Positions 21,125 to 32,862 are shown, counted from the first letter of the stretch. The stretch: 64,000 nucleotides of DNA from Brachynemurus nebulosus (GCA_035578155.1 JAPWDM010000022.1:4465076-4529075); one strand, 5' to 3'. Translations and numbers: made by a program. Notes: generated by a model not told the origin, from the sequence alone.

Positions 21125-22237
21125 CATGATTTTTTTTTTTGCAAAATCGTAATTATCTGCCATAAATTTTCAAGTTTTGTTGATGTTTCGAATCTTGTGA
21201 AAAGTATGCTCACTAAAAATCTTTATCAAATTCTACTAATACTACACTACCTATATAAAAATAAAGTTTCGAGGTGAAATTAACTCTTTGCTTGCGTCAT
21301 ATTAGTGAATCACATATGTGTTAAATAAAAGTTCCTAGAAAATAGCAATCGACTAACAAAACGTGTGTCATATAAACGAACCTATAAATTTTAAATTACA
21401 TAATGTGTAATATAATATTCTATCTATGTTATTTTGCTTCAAAATAAACTTGTACATGAATGAAGAAGAATGAATTACAAAAATACATACGCGAGAGGGA
21501 GAACGAGCTAACGCGATCGAAACCATACACTGAAATTATTCAATATTTTCGAAAATAATAAATACAACAGCCTATCTTGTATCCTTATCTAGCATAAATA
21601 TTATTTCGCCTGAATACAAGTGAGATGGTAAAATTATTCATACATAAAAAACCACTCTGAGTATTAAACCGTAACAATTGTAGGTTTATGTATAGGCATT
21701 ATCATTAGTTTGAATACATAGGCAACACATAAGTGAATAAACATAATACCAAATGAAAATTATTATCAACAGTTAAAACGTATTACTAGAAGTATTCCAT
21801 TATACTGAATTGTTGAATGCGTAATTAGATGGTGCATACTCTGTATTCGAATTTACGTAGACGTCGCGCCGTCACGTTTTTTAAAAGCTTTTATTTAACT
21901 TGCTATGTTAGTATGTTGGTTTAGATCAAATCTTGGAATCAAAATTTAGACAGGTTCTAGTTGAACTAGAGGTTTCAAATTTTACATACGTGTCTAACCT
22001 TGATGACAATGCAATATTGTATAATTAGTTTTTCCCTAAATTGTCCCAGACCAAAATTGTTGATTTTTAGTCCTATGCAACTTTTTGACATTTCGAATTG
22101 TCAAATATTGTCCATTGATTTTACATTGTAATTTTTTGTTTCCATAGTTATGTCTGATTAGAGTAAATTAACCGATTAAAATATAGGTAAAAAAAATTAC
22201 TTTTTTTTTAAATTAATTGTAATCAGACTAAAGAGTA
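21125..22237. other. AT-rich DNA, nothing recognised
   Basis: No gene or bounded repeat seen. Confidence 0.4.
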
Positions 22238-22573
22238 GAAAGTAAAATAAAGTAAAAAAATGTTTTTTAAGAAAAAGCTTTTATTTAAAAATGGGCTAAA
22301 AAAAATGAAATAACTACTAAGTGAAGTTTGAAGCAATGTGCAACATAATTTATAAAAGCTTAAGGCGTTTAATTAAATTTTGTAAGTACTGAAAAGTAAA
22401 ATAGCTACATTTATATCCAAAACAGAAATAATTAATGATAATGCCTCAAGCTTTTATAAATTATGTTGCATATTGCTTCAAACTTCACTCAGTAGTTATT
22501 TCATTTTTTTTAGCCCATTTTTAAATAAAAGCTTTTTCTTAAAAAGCATTTTTTTTACTTTATTTTATTTTTT
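22238..22573. mobile_element. Long near-perfect palindrome (foldback)
   Basis: Arms of about 125 bp pair AAGTAAAATAAAGTAAAAAA with its complement at the right. They continue through AAGAAAAAGCTTTTATTTAA, TGGGCTAAAAAAAATGAAAT, AAGTTTGAAGCAATGTGCAA and TTTATAAAAGCTT. About 75 bases at the centre (22370-22440) are unpaired. Few mismatches imply a young insertion or recent arm conversion. Confidence 0.88.
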
Positions 22574-23917
22574 TATACAAATTTTATAGATTTGAAGTTC
22601 ACAACTGTAACCCAACCCAAAAACATACCCATGTTAAAAGGAGCTCAATCTTGATAACAAAAACACATCTAATTAAGCAAGTTGCGACATACGGGACCTT
22701 TCTGATTGATAATTATGAGGATGTGCTTTATCATGTGCAAACTGTAGAAAGCTATGTATATTTTTTAGATATATCTTGACTACTCAATGGGCTGAGTTTT
22801 CAACCATTACGACTAGTGTTGTTCGTTAATGGCCGTAAAGGTTGAAAACGCGTTCACATATTAAAAAAAAAATAGTGGATTTCAGCAAAGTAATTTTCTT
22901 TCATTTATTGCAAATATTTTCATTTTACTGATTTTTTAACGCAATAATAAATGTGGCTTTTAGTTTAGGTATTTATACAAGATTTAAAATACGTTTATTT
23001 TATATACTGTTGAGTTCAACGAATTTCTTATGTACTCGCTGTAGTAATAACTTTTGTACGTTGTATAATATTTATAACAAAGTAGACAACTGTATGAGAG
23101 CTTAGAGAGGCACATAAAATGATTAGTTAATATAAGTGCATTTTCAATTTTGCCTTTTTTTGTGGAATTTACCTATTATTATAATATGCTTTTAATGCTT
23201 TTTAACCATTATTCAGCATCATGGATTTCGTGATGTAAAACAATATATGTATATATTTAACATTATAGGTACCTATTGTAAAATGAAGAAAAGTTGATAG
23301 TAGAAGTAATTGTCATTATCTTATTATTTATTAACTTACAAGTACATTTAAGCATGTCTGGCTGATTTGTACGCTGATTGTCTGGCTTATTTTTATTATT
23401 TACTATTTATTATTTATTTATTATTTACTTATCAAACTTTTCGATGTGTAACACAGTTCAAAATATTTATCATCGTAGATGGTGATAAATATGCGATTTT
23501 TTTAATTTGAGAAAATTGACTAAAAGAGTTTCATCGACTGAAATTGCCAAAGTACGAAAGGAAATTATAGGAAAGGTACGCAACTTCACAGTTGCCTAAC
23601 TTTAGAGTCTTATAATTTTTTATTTTCAATTTTCCTGTTAATTAATTAATGGAACTTTTTGGGGAGTTACCAACGGAAACGAAAAAAAATCACCAATGAA
23701 AATTCTGAATATTAAAATTTCTTACCGCTGTTACTTGTTCGTTTTCAATCACAGCTCAAAGCTTCAGTATATGATGAAAGATCTCAACCAAGTTTCTCAA
23801 AAATTAAAAAACAATCATTTTCTCAGGTATTTTCAAAGACTAAACCAAAATAATTTATTTTTATCGGTCGCACCTAAAAACGTATGTGTAAGATTGAATA
23901 TTGTAAATCAATGTACA
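22574..23917. other. AT-rich DNA with small hairpins, no gene
   Basis: A hairpin near 22792-22850 pairs TTTTCAACC with GGTTGAAAA. Another at 23464-23494 pairs ATATTTATCA with TGATAAATAT. A TTTATTA-rich run lies at 23393-23428. The frame 23696-23929 is not recognisable. Confidence 0.45.
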
Positions 23918-24083
23918 ACTTGTCTATGAGACGATGATCTCTGACGCCGTCGTTGCCTTCATTGTGATCTGTCTCTTTCTAGCATAATATGTATTCCGTC
24001 TGTCTCTTTTTAGCATAACAGTTCGTGTCAATTCTCCTCTTCCTTTCGTCCTACTATTAGAGGTCGTTGTCTCATAGACAAGT
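23918..24083. mobile_element. Short TIR element (166 bp)
   Basis: ACTTGTCTATGAGACGA at the left pairs with TCGTTGTCTCATAGACAAGT at the right. The inside carries a direct repeat, CTGTCTCTTTCTAGCATAA and CTGTCTCTTTTTAGCATAA. Boundaries are clear but no target duplication is certain. Confidence 0.75.
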
Positions 24084-24847
24084 AGTAGCTAAATTAAATT
24101 AACTTTTTAAGTAAGCCTTTGCTTTTATATCAATAGGGTTAGTTTCAGATTTATACATTGTTGTAAATTTTAATTAACCACAAACTTATTACTAAACAAT
24201 AAGAATGATTGTAATACGACTTAATAATAATATATTTCTACAAATTTTTAAATGGAGTTAATCTAAGTCGAGCTGAAATAAAATTTGGTAGCCTCACCAA
24301 CATAAATTGCTATCTAAAAAGTAAATAAATATATTTGTAAAGTATTAATTTTATTTTTTAACCATATTTAATGTAATATAAAAATATAAAATGTTTGTAT
24401 GTATTGTTTTTTTATTTATGAAAAATATATTTTTAATTAGCGCAATTTAAATTATAAATATCATAATGATCATGGTAAAAAATTTAAACATTAATTTTTA
24501 TTAAATATCAAAATAAAATATTTTATTGATAATATTTAGGTACCTATATTGAATATGTGTACACTTTGATAAATTTAAATTAGTTTAATAATTGCAAAAA
24601 TATAAACAAATTCAATACATGAATTTATTTTTGTTAATACATATGCAGTTCAATAATTTCCACTCAAATGCAAAGGCATGTTTTTTTTGAAATTATTTTT
24701 ATTTTTACAATGGCACTAAAAGATTAATTTTAGAATACAGGGTCTCCCATTTAAAATTATACCTCACATATAAAATATTTGCTTTTAACATCTCAACTCT
24801 TCGTAGTCAAATTCGTCTTTACTTTAATTAAGCCATTTTAATAAAAA
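24084..24847. other. AT-rich DNA, nothing recognised
   Basis: Very AT-rich without a recognised feature. Confidence 0.4.
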
Positions 24848-25283
24848 ATAACTTTGGTAATTATACAGTTTCACGGTCACCTGGTTTTTGGCTATAAATA
24901 AAAGCTAATGGTCCGATTTGGATGATTTTTTTTTAAATTGCTTGTCATTACAGCGGATTAATGAAAAAAAAATACTAGAACTCGACACCCATACTGGAAG
25001 TGCTGGAAAAGGCTGAAAAATAAAAGGACGGCGGAGCACCGCTGGAACCTCATTTTCAGGAAAAAAATAATTAAATAAGATTTCCAATTACCCTTTGTTC
25101 GAAATTGCGGTTGAGAAATCGATTTAACAATGCAAACGATTTTTATAAAGGATGGTCATAATTTGTTGTTTTTAGCATTCGTTGTATTTTTAGTAGTATA
25201 AAAAGTTTTTTTTTTTTAAATATTTTTTTTAAATTGTTTATTTTTCATGTAAATTACGAAAAATAATATGAGAAGTTGATATA

Positions 25284-25513
25284 GGATAAAAGCCCCCTTT
25301 GTGGAACGGTATCTAATTATGAACATTTACATATTAATGAAGTTATTTCTGAAAGAAACGTCTGATAACAAAAATTATTATTAATAGAATGATTGTTTTT
25401 CAATTTAAATTCACCTCGCATTTAAAGTTTCCTTACTTAATTAAAGAAATAAATATGTAAATGTCAAAACTGTTCCAGTATTAGATACCGTTCCACAAAG
25501 GGGGCTTTTACCC
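25284..25513. mobile_element. TA-flanked MITE (GGGTAAAAGCC family, short copy)
   Basis: Starts GGATAAAAGCCCCCTTTGTG and ends CACAAAGGGGGCTTTTACCC, with TA immediately outside both ends. The interior ATGAAGTTATTTCTGAAAGA and AACGTCTGATAACAAAAATT blocks are the reverse complement of the right subterminal region of the 1561-2729 element. It is therefore a 230-bp internal-deletion derivative of the same family. Confidence 0.92.
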
Positions 25514-25544
25514 TACCCACGTTAAAAAATTTTATGAACGATTA

Positions 25545-26881
25545 GGGTAAAGGCAGGTAAGAGTACGCAGGCATGTAAGAGTACGCAGAATTTAAATAGG
25601 TTTTTCTCTTGTCTATGAATACCGTGAATATCGAATTAGTTTATAGGGATTAGCACGATACCTATTTATAGTTGACCAAATATTATTCAATTCGCCACAA
25701 TTTTTATTTAATTATTTTGTAAAAGCAATTAAGGTACTTCAATTCAAACAAATGTTATAAGAATTGCCATTGTTTTAATAGAGTGTATTTTGTCTTTAGT
25801 TCATTCAAAAGGTAAGATAATTGTCTTTATAGATTCTAAAAACACTTTATTTTTATTTCAATTGCATTTTTAAACTCAAAGATACAATTAATTTTTAATT
25901 GTTAACGTTTAACTGACAAAAACAGATTATTATAAGCGTACGCACCCTAAAAGTTGATAAGAGTACGCACGTTTCTATTCAATTTATATGTATTTTAAGC
26001 GGGTTTTTGAAAGATGAGTTATCAATGAATATTCAACAGGAAACTGATATTTACAGAAAGTATTTTGAAAAATATCCAAGAAAAAATAAAAATTAAAGAA
26101 ACAAAAGAGCTATAACAAGAAAAATGGATATAGAGGAATGCACGCTTAGAAGGAGACTTAAACTTAGGAACGTTCCATCCTCCCTTGGGAGATACAAAAG
26201 AACATTTTGAGAAATTATGAAGCAGCAATTGGCTGAACATATTCGGGAATTAGATATTATGTTTTATAGAATAACGTTATAGCAAGGTTAAAATAGACTG
26301 CATCTGAATATGCTGTATAAAATAATATATCACATAGGTTTAATGACAAGAAGAAAAATAGCAGGAAAAACATGGGTGGTAGATTTTTGTAAAAGACATA
26401 ACTTAATTTTTCGTCGACCAGAAAAATATTCATTAGCGAGGATGATGAACTTCAGTCAGACACAAGTAAATAGATTTTTTCACAATTGAGAAACACTTTA
26501 ATCGAAGTATCACTTCGATGCTTCTCAAATATATAATATGGGTATGATAAGTGTGTTACTCCCAACAAAATTCCTAAAATGTATAAAATTAAGATAAAAG
26601 CATTTATTTTAAAAATTTATTTGTGAAAATTGTTAATGCGTACTCTTAAAAGTACCCATGCGTACTCTTAAAAGCAAGTGCTTGTAAGAGTACGTTTTTG
26701 CAAATTAGAGAAAAAAATTTTTTTTTCTATTAAAATTTTAAAATTATGTTTTTTTATCATTAGTAATAAGTTTAATAGAATGTTCTTTTTGTAACACAAC
26801 CATTTTATTTTTACTGAAATTAAAAATAAAGGCGCTATGTAAATTTAAAAATTAAGTGCGTACTCTTACCTGCCTTTACCC
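25545..26881. mobile_element. pogo-like DNA transposon, decayed
   Basis: Termini GGGTAAAGGCAGGTAAGAGT and ACTCTTACCTGCCTTTACCC, flanked by TA at 25543-25544 and 26882-26883. The motif AAGAGTACGCA recurs near both ends (25558, 25573, 25949, and inverted at 26638, 26659 and 26857), a subterminal array likely bound by the transposase. At 1,337 bp it holds a degraded CENP-B/Tigger-type transposase N-terminal half at about 26090-26590. TA target, TIR style and protein together place it in the pogo group of Tc1/mariner. Confidence 0.9.
26090..26590 (+). pseudogene. pogo/Tigger-type transposase relic
   Basis: Several frames joined by indels and stops match the order of CENP-B-like transposases. TLRRRLKL near 26140 is the recognition helix of the psq-type HTH. 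SLGRYKRTF near 26185 matches the usual LGR(F/Y)...F linker. LAEHIRELDIMFYRITL near 26230 matches the following helix. AGKTWVVDFCKRHNLIFRRP with EKYSLARMMNFSQTQVNRFF (26360-26490) is the second, CENP-B-type HTH. HFDASQIYNMG near 26515 is where the YN-DE-TG start of the DDE domain should be, but the D-E pair is lost. The catalytic domain is truncated. Nuclear DNA transposition enzyme in origin, now inactive. Confidence 0.82.
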
Positions 26882-27084
26882 TATTCCTAAAAGCTTCACA
26901 TTTTTGTCCATTTAAAGCCATAAAACTATCAAAAATATTCATTTTTGTTTATTTCTGTGATTCTTGTCATTAATCCGCCGTAATAGCAAACATTTAAAAA
27001 AAATCCATATCGGGCTATTAGTTTTTTATTTATAGCTAAAAAACCAGGTGACCGTGAAAGCGTATAATTATCATAACTTTAATT

Positions 27085-27846
27085 TCTAATACCTTATTTT
27101 CGGATACCTTTGAATATATGAGACTTGATCCCGTACCAATATTTTTAATAATGAAAAAAAAATATAAAGTTTATATGACCTGACTTACCTGCAGTTATTT
27201 ACAGTGTGGGAAATATATGGTGAGAACGCTGAGAAGACTAAGTATATTTATTTATTTATTTATTTTATGTAATAACGCTGCGAACGCTACCAAATTACAA
27301 ATAATTGAACAAATTAGAAGAGAACAGTGCTACGCTTCAATTTTGATTTACACACGTTATAAAAAGTGTTAACGGATAGTGGGCCTAATAACTTGGTTTT
27401 AACTATACGCTCATATTAATACACCTAGGCGATAAATTAATGTGTTGTAGCGAATTTGAATTTGTGAAATTCTAGGTTGCTTGAGAATAATCATAATCAA
27501 AAAAGTAATGATGCTCGAATATTTCCAAAAAGTATGGTGCATCCTCTCAACTGTTCTCTTTTTGAAAATATCCGGGGAGCATCTGGTGGGGTTTTTGATA
27601 CAGTCCGGATTTGGAAACTATCAAAATTAGTTATGTAAATATTACATTTGTATAATTACATACTTTTATGTTACTCAAATAATTTTTAGCTAAACTGTAA
27701 TTAGAAACCGTTGCCGGTTGTCACCGTGCGTGTGTATACCCAAGACCCTTATACATTAGAGCTACCGAAATAACGACCCACTCCTTCTCTTTAAAGGTTT
27801 AAAAGGATGTGGCGGTAACTGAACAAAATTAGAGAGCTACATGACA
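27085..27846. other. AT-rich DNA with (TTTA)n, no gene
   Basis: A short (TTTA)n run lies at 27247-27267. Nothing else is recognised. Confidence 0.45.
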
Positions 27847-28009
27847 CAGGGCGTCTACGCCGCCTCGGGCAAAAAGAAAAATTCCGCCCCGGTGTCAAAC
27901 CGGCGACCTTTTTTTTATTTTTTGCTCGTCAGCTGTAAAAATGCCGCCCTTAAAATTTGCGGCCCCGGGCAAAGGCCCGGGTTGCCCTCCCCCCGTGGAG
28001 CGGACCCTG
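27847..28009. mobile_element. Short GC-rich hAT-like MITE
   Basis: Starts CAGGGCG and ends GACCCTG. It carries GCCGCCTCGGGCAAAAA and the GCCCCGGGCAAAGGCCCGGG block, typical of hAT-type MITE ends in insects. The flanks CATGACAC and TATGTCAC agree at 6 of 8 positions if one C was lost at the left boundary, a decayed 8-bp duplication. The apparent 64-residue frame here is a by-product of its GC content. Confidence 0.55.
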
Positions 28010-28456
28010 TATGTCACTTTTTAATCACTCATTAACTAAGTCTGTGAAAAATGCAAAGACTGAGTGTTCACTTATAATCTGTCCCTTTTTTCATGGACAG
28101 AACTGAATCTTTACTGTAAAAACTGTTTCAATAACGGTTCAAGTAATTTTGATATAAAAACTGTTTCAGTAATGGATGGCTCTGTAAAAGTACGTATTTA
28201 TCAATGATTAAAGATTAATATAATATATTAAAGACTAATACAGAATCAGTTGTAAATACAAACAAGATTTTTCGGTTGAAAGCTGGGTAAACGAAAAGTG
28301 TATTATTTACCATTAAAAGAACTTGTATTTGAAAAAATGTCGGGGTTTCATGTTCAAAAATTCAAGATTAATTTATTATAAATTTTATTTCAATTCAGTA
28401 CATTTTCATCATGTGGAATGTCTTTTTGTAATATTTAAGTACTAATAGCCCAGATA
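28010..28456. repeat. AT-rich DNA with one ~45-bp direct repeat
   Basis: AAAACTGTTTCAATAACGG near 28117 and AAAACTGTTTCAGTAATGG near 28158 form a short direct repeat. Nothing else is recognised. Confidence 0.5.
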
Positions 28457-29613
28457 CCGTATTTTGGGGTAACATTGGCCTATTTTTTGCGTTTTTTTAC
28501 GTAAACTGTCTTATATTTCTCATATGTATTTAGCTAACTTCTTTTTACTATTTGCTATTGAACTCTGTATATTTCAAAGATTATTTTAAACTCAGAACTT
28601 ACTTAGTTTCATTTAAAGATGTTTTGAAAATCTTGCCTTTATTTGGGGTAACATTGTTCCAGATATAAAATACCATAGTAATTAAGGCCAAATATGATTT
28701 GGGGCAATGTGAAACACTTTTAATTGTGATTTTACGTAAGTAGATAGTGTCCAATAAGTTGGGGATCAAATAAAGTGAAACTTAGCATTTTACAAAAAGT
28801 AATAAACATATGTATTTTCAAGATATTTCTTTTATGTAGATATACATGTTATATGATACTCTTTGTTTAAATGCTAAAAATGTGAACAAAAATACTATGT
28901 CAAAAACATATCCAGTTTTCGTATGGTGAACTGGTTTCGTTTGGAAGCCATTTTTGGTGGGGGTATTTTACGGTAGTTATAAGAAAACGTGTCTTTCTTT
29001 TTGGGTCACCCCCAACATTTGAGCTTTTCCTCCATGCCTTCAACCGTAGAGCCGTTGCTAGTAAGACTTCCAGGGTACTTTTTCCTTCCAGGGTACTTTT
29101 ATCCATTATAGTTCACAACCATAAAATTGTCAACGACAAACTCCGACGGGTCGATAAAAACTGAAAAATTGAGAGGGGGAAGGAGGGCTTCATGATCTTG
29201 AATACAATCTTCGAGATCTGAGAAGGTTTCACTAATTATATCAGACTCTCTGTTGAGCTAATCTTGCCCCAGTACTTGGGCCAATCTTGCCCCAATACTT
29301 GGGCCTAAGTTACCTCAGCTTACAAAATCAAAATTTACAAATAAACAAGTATCAGAAAAAACAAACTTAAAGTATCTTGAATATATATTAAATGAAAGCT
29401 GTTATACACTTACCAACCAAAAATCTAATCTAAGTAGTTCTGGATGTGTAAACAAAAGTTGGTTTGCAACAAAACATTCACAAGAAGTAACGGTGAAGTT
29501 GGAGCAGCACTGAGCAGTGGCAAAAGATGGAATTAAATCAATCTTAGCATTCGAGTATAGTCAAGACTTGGGCCAAAGTTACCCTTAAGGGCCAAACTTA
29601 CCCCAATCGACGG
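28457..29613. mobile_element. TIR DNA element (TTGGGGTAA family), pogo-like?
   Basis: Left end CCGTATTTTGGGGTAACATT + GGCC; right end GGCCAAACTTACCCCAAT + CGACGG. TA precedes the left end and TG follows the right, a TA duplication with one change. Internal GGGGTAACATTGTTCC (28646), TTGGGGCAATGTG (28699) and a direct repeat of CTTGGGCCAATCTTGCCCC type at 29262-29310 look like subterminal binding sites. A minus-strand transposon-protein tail lies inside. The superfamily assignment is provisional. Confidence 0.65.
28912..29256 (-). pseudogene. Minus-strand transposon-protein C-terminal relic
   Basis: Reading down from about 29256: SETFSDLEDCIQDHEALLPP, then DPSEFVVDNFMVVNYNG, an in-frame stop, and KYPG. 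The FVVV-NYNG-K-YPG module, followed by a poorly preserved continuation, resembles a C-terminal domain I associate with proteins of insect Tigger-like DNA transposons. A tandem duplication of TTCCAGGGTACTTTT (29067-29099) and later stops break it. The 68-residue frame at 28900-29106 is the part after the break. I am fairly sure it was coding and less sure of the family. Confidence 0.5.
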
Positions 29614-30820
29614 TGTTCCGTTCTATTTCTAAGTCTTATAGGACACTTATTGAGAGAGCATTGGAGGAGTTTGAACGTTTTCATTAAGTTCTTTTTTTAA
29701 CTGTATCTTCCATAAACTTCCAATAAATTTTAAAGGACATACCAAAGATAATTTCTCTTATTGCTACTGTTTATTAACTAGTTATTAACTATGCGACAAT
29801 AAAATTTAAGACCACAAAATTATATTAGGTGATGAATGTACACTTTTGGAAATTTTGATTCAAAATCATAGTGATTTGGGTGTTTTTATTGTTATTATTT
29901 GTTATTAAAAATTTAAATGTTACTATACTTCATTTTTGAGAAACATGTGTTTTTATCTTTATTATTATATTTACGTCTTTTGGGCGTGTGGATATATACT
30001 TTAGAATAGAGCTAAAATATACTATCACACAGCATTCTACTTTTATTAAAGTACTTCACCCTGAAGAAGAGGTTTTGCAGTATTTATTTACAATTTTGGA
30101 AATGTCGTAACAACTAAATTGCTGCAAAACTGTACAAAACAATGAAACAATATTAATTCTGTACTGTCAGAAACACAGACACATAGAATGTGAGCTTGTG
30201 TCTCTATACTAGCGAAACCAGCGTCGCCAAAAATCCCCACTAATCCCCACTCACATGTTATATACATACTCAGAGTTTGTGTTTGTGTATGTGTATAGTG
30301 GGTATTAATATGTGTCATCGCTGCTATATACCTGCTGCAAATATAATATATGTACATATATGAAATTTTACTATTTTCCATGGTAAATCGTTCTACATAT
30401 TATAGCTGCGACCAAACTACTATGTAACATAGTAGCCTGAACTATGTACTTTTTCAGGGTAGATATATGCAGCCAGCATCCTCTGTAAGGATGCGATATA
30501 CTAATGTACATAACAGACTCAGCTACGCTGACTTTGTCATGAAAAAGCGTTTAGCGAGAGCCTTAGATTTTTAGACACAATATGGTTTATTTTGGGACAC
30601 AAATCAACAAATTCGTAACACATTAGAAAATTAGTAACACATACGTCATTCATACACCTCCAGATACGATAGTGTTTGTACAGTAATTTAAATGTTATAT
30701 GAAGTGTAAAAATAACACGTTTGTGTTTGTTTAATATTAAAATATTAATAACAAATTTGAATATGTACTTACCTGTGTGCTGTGGAAATAACCACTTACT
30801 CACTAACACATTCTAACTAC
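29614..30820. other. AT-rich DNA, nothing recognised
   Basis: No bounded feature. The minus-strand frames at 30088-30381 and 30537-30809 are low-complexity or unrecognisable. Confidence 0.4.
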
Positions 30821-31379
30821 ATATCGCACCTCGGGAATAAAACTCTTGCAACTGCAAATTTTTCGTTTTTAAGATTTTTATATCATTGGATTCAGCTACA
30901 TTTAAGCTATTTGGTGAAATTCTCATCCTAAAAGTCTAGAAAATAAAAAAGTTATAGTGCATAAACTTTTTTTAAGTTTTAACAACCTAAAAATAAATGG
31001 TTTAAAAAATTTTTGTTGCATGTGCAGTTGTAACAAAGCGAAAACAAAAAATTAACTTTTTATTTAGATTGAAAAAGGTATATGTATATGTTTTCATTTA
31101 TTAAGTGCATAAACAGGTACCACATGTTAGTTAGAGTGGACTGTAGGTACGGTCAGAACTATACACGCATTTTGATATTCCTCTTTTGTTATTATTTTAC
31201 AATGTAAGTAAATAATGATGTATTCACAGTTTAGTCATATTTAATGTTTATTGAGTTTAAACGAATCCTTTCGTAGCATTATTGTTGTTAAAATATAATA
31301 ATAATTTATTTTAATTTCAAAATATGGGAGCTAATAAAGAAAAAATTAATGTAAGAGCTCTTTCGGAATTTAATCTTAT

Positions 31380-31450
31380 AATTTAAACAATTTAAACCAT
31401 TCAATTTAAACAGTTTAAATCATATAATTTAAACAATTTAAACAATTTTA
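31380..31450. repeat. AATTTAAAC-rich short repeat
   Basis: The motif ATTTAAAC recurs about six times in 70 bp, with AATTTAAACAATTTAAACCA and AATTTAAACAATTTAAACAA as two clear copies about 50 bp apart. Confidence 0.6.
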
Positions 31451-31470
31451 TGCATTTAAATAATGGATAG

Positions 31471-31824
31471 TTTCTGTTTTCTGCTTTAACTGTTGCTGTT
31501 AATTCAGAAATATATTTTAATTTAGACGAAACTTTCCCAAATAATACTAATGGAAATTTACCAACACGTGTTTTGGAAGGAAAGGAACGAAAACTAAATC
31601 GCGATTTACGGGCGACAAATATACAAAAAGGTTTAATTAATACAGGGTCAGAATATTATTCACTGAAAACTTTTCCGGCAAAAACAAAAATTAAATCAAG
31701 ATATTCCGTACAAAATTGTAAACTAAAACGTGACACTAAAATATATGAGTTTAATCGGAGTATTTGTATAATAAAAACAGACAAGCGTTGGAAAAGCTTC
31801 AATCGGCAAAATATTGATATATAA
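31471..31824 (+). pseudogene. Coding-like frame inside the 3-kb element
   Basis: Open from just after TAG at 31468-31470 to TAA at 31822-31824, 117 codons without an internal stop or a good ATG. Parts read NLDETFPNNTNGNLPTRVLE, GKERKLNRDLRATNIQKGL, INTGSEYYSLKTFPAKTKIK and SVQNCKLKRD. Composition is rich in K, R and N. The order basic region, NTG-x-x-Y, K-x-x-PA-K, CKLK faintly recalls transposon-derived proteins common in insects (N-T-G-x-x-Y...C-K-C-K). I hold that at low confidence. It may be the N-terminal part of the element's own protein with the rest lost. Confidence 0.35.
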
Positions 31825-32114
31825 AAGAAATTGTAAGAAACCATATGAAGTAAATTAAAATCCAAAAACAAAATAAAATTGTAGCACGGAATCCCTAATA
31901 GTTATTATAATATTCCTAATAGGTAGTTATAATATAAGAAAAGAAGAATAACAATATTTTCAGTTAAATGTGTTTAATTACTTGTACTACTTAATGTCTA
32001 ACAAATTATTATAAATTGATTATAATCGCTTAATTTATGCTCTATTAGTCCCATTGATTCGGTGGGCAATAGAATATTTTCAAAAAAATTAGTTGTTCAT
32101 ACTTTTCGAAAACG

Positions 32115-32470
32115 TCAACTTTTGATCGTCAATATCTCGTGAACGGTGCATCATAGCTCAAAAATAAAGAAATTTTTGAAGGCTTAAGCGAAGAAAGTTG
32201 TGGGTATTCCGAACATACTGGGACTATCAAAACTTACTTTTCGTTATCGAAAATTATCGATACCGAGTTACTCATCATAAACTGATTATAATTGATTGAT
32301 TCGGACTCACCAGTCAAATTTTAGTCGTAAATATCTCGTAAACGGTGCATCGTAGCTCAAAAATAAATAAATTTTTGAAGGCTTAGGCGAAGCAAATTGT
32401 GGGTATTGCTAACATATTGGGACTGTCAAAACCTATTATTTTTCGTTATCGAAGATTATCGATATTGAAA
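32115..32470. repeat. ~197-bp direct repeat, 2 copies
   Basis: ATATCTCGTGAACGGTGCAT at about 32132 recurs as ATATCTCGTAAACGGTGCAT at about 32329. Both are followed by AGCTCAAAAATAAA, AATTTTTGAAGGCTTA, TTGTGGGTATT and TTTTCGTTATCGAA with ATTATCGAT. Two units in tandem with modest divergence. Confidence 0.85.
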
Positions 32471-32862
32471 AAATCGATATTTTTAAAATTTTAACGTGTA
32501 AATTTCTACATTTTCTTTATCATTTGCATTATAAAATTCTCTACAATTTTTGGTAGCTTTTATTTCCAATATTTTTTTTTTATAATGACGGATTTAATTT
32601 ACGCGATTTTTTACCTGCATAAATTGAATCCCCGTAAAATGGATATTCACGTAAATTGAGGGATCGGTGTCGCGGTCTTTAATTAAAAATGCGTTTGTAA
32701 AATAATACAGTTAATTGTAAGTAATCGTAAAGTCCAGCTAATTGTAAGTAAAAGTAAAGTAATTGTAAATGGGAATATTCCCGGGAAAATTCCCAATGGG
32801 CATTTTCCCGTTGCCCATCTCTATCTGTAATACAGTTATAGAATGTGTTACCTTAAACAATA

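Larger units (their letters stand above)
24848..27084. mobile_element. Inverted-repeat DNA element hosting two nested elements
   Basis: TIRs of about 115 bp: AATTATACAGTTTCACGGTC then ACCTGGTTTTTGGCTATAAA on the left, with mirrored copies TTTATAGCTAAAAAACCAGG and TGACCGTGAAAGCGTATAAT on the right. The inner limits are CAGCGGATTAATGA at 24951-24964 and TCATTAATCCGCCG at about 26969-26982. Two complete TA-flanked elements (25284-25513 and 25545-26881) sit inside. Removing them leaves about 0.67 kb, so the host was itself a non-autonomous element. Its own family is not identified. Confidence 0.82.

Noticed and set aside
20872..21129. Overlapping frames on both strands (20872-21129 and 20931-21119)
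   Set aside because: They are the two strands of one palindromic MITE, which explains the near-identical peptides.
27841..28035. 64-residue frame
   Set aside because: It spans a GC-rich hAT-like MITE and has no protein family features.
32790..32822. Possible hAT right end (CATTTTCCCGTTGCCCATCTCT)
   Set aside because: It resembles a hAT end but no matching left end or 8-bp duplication was found.
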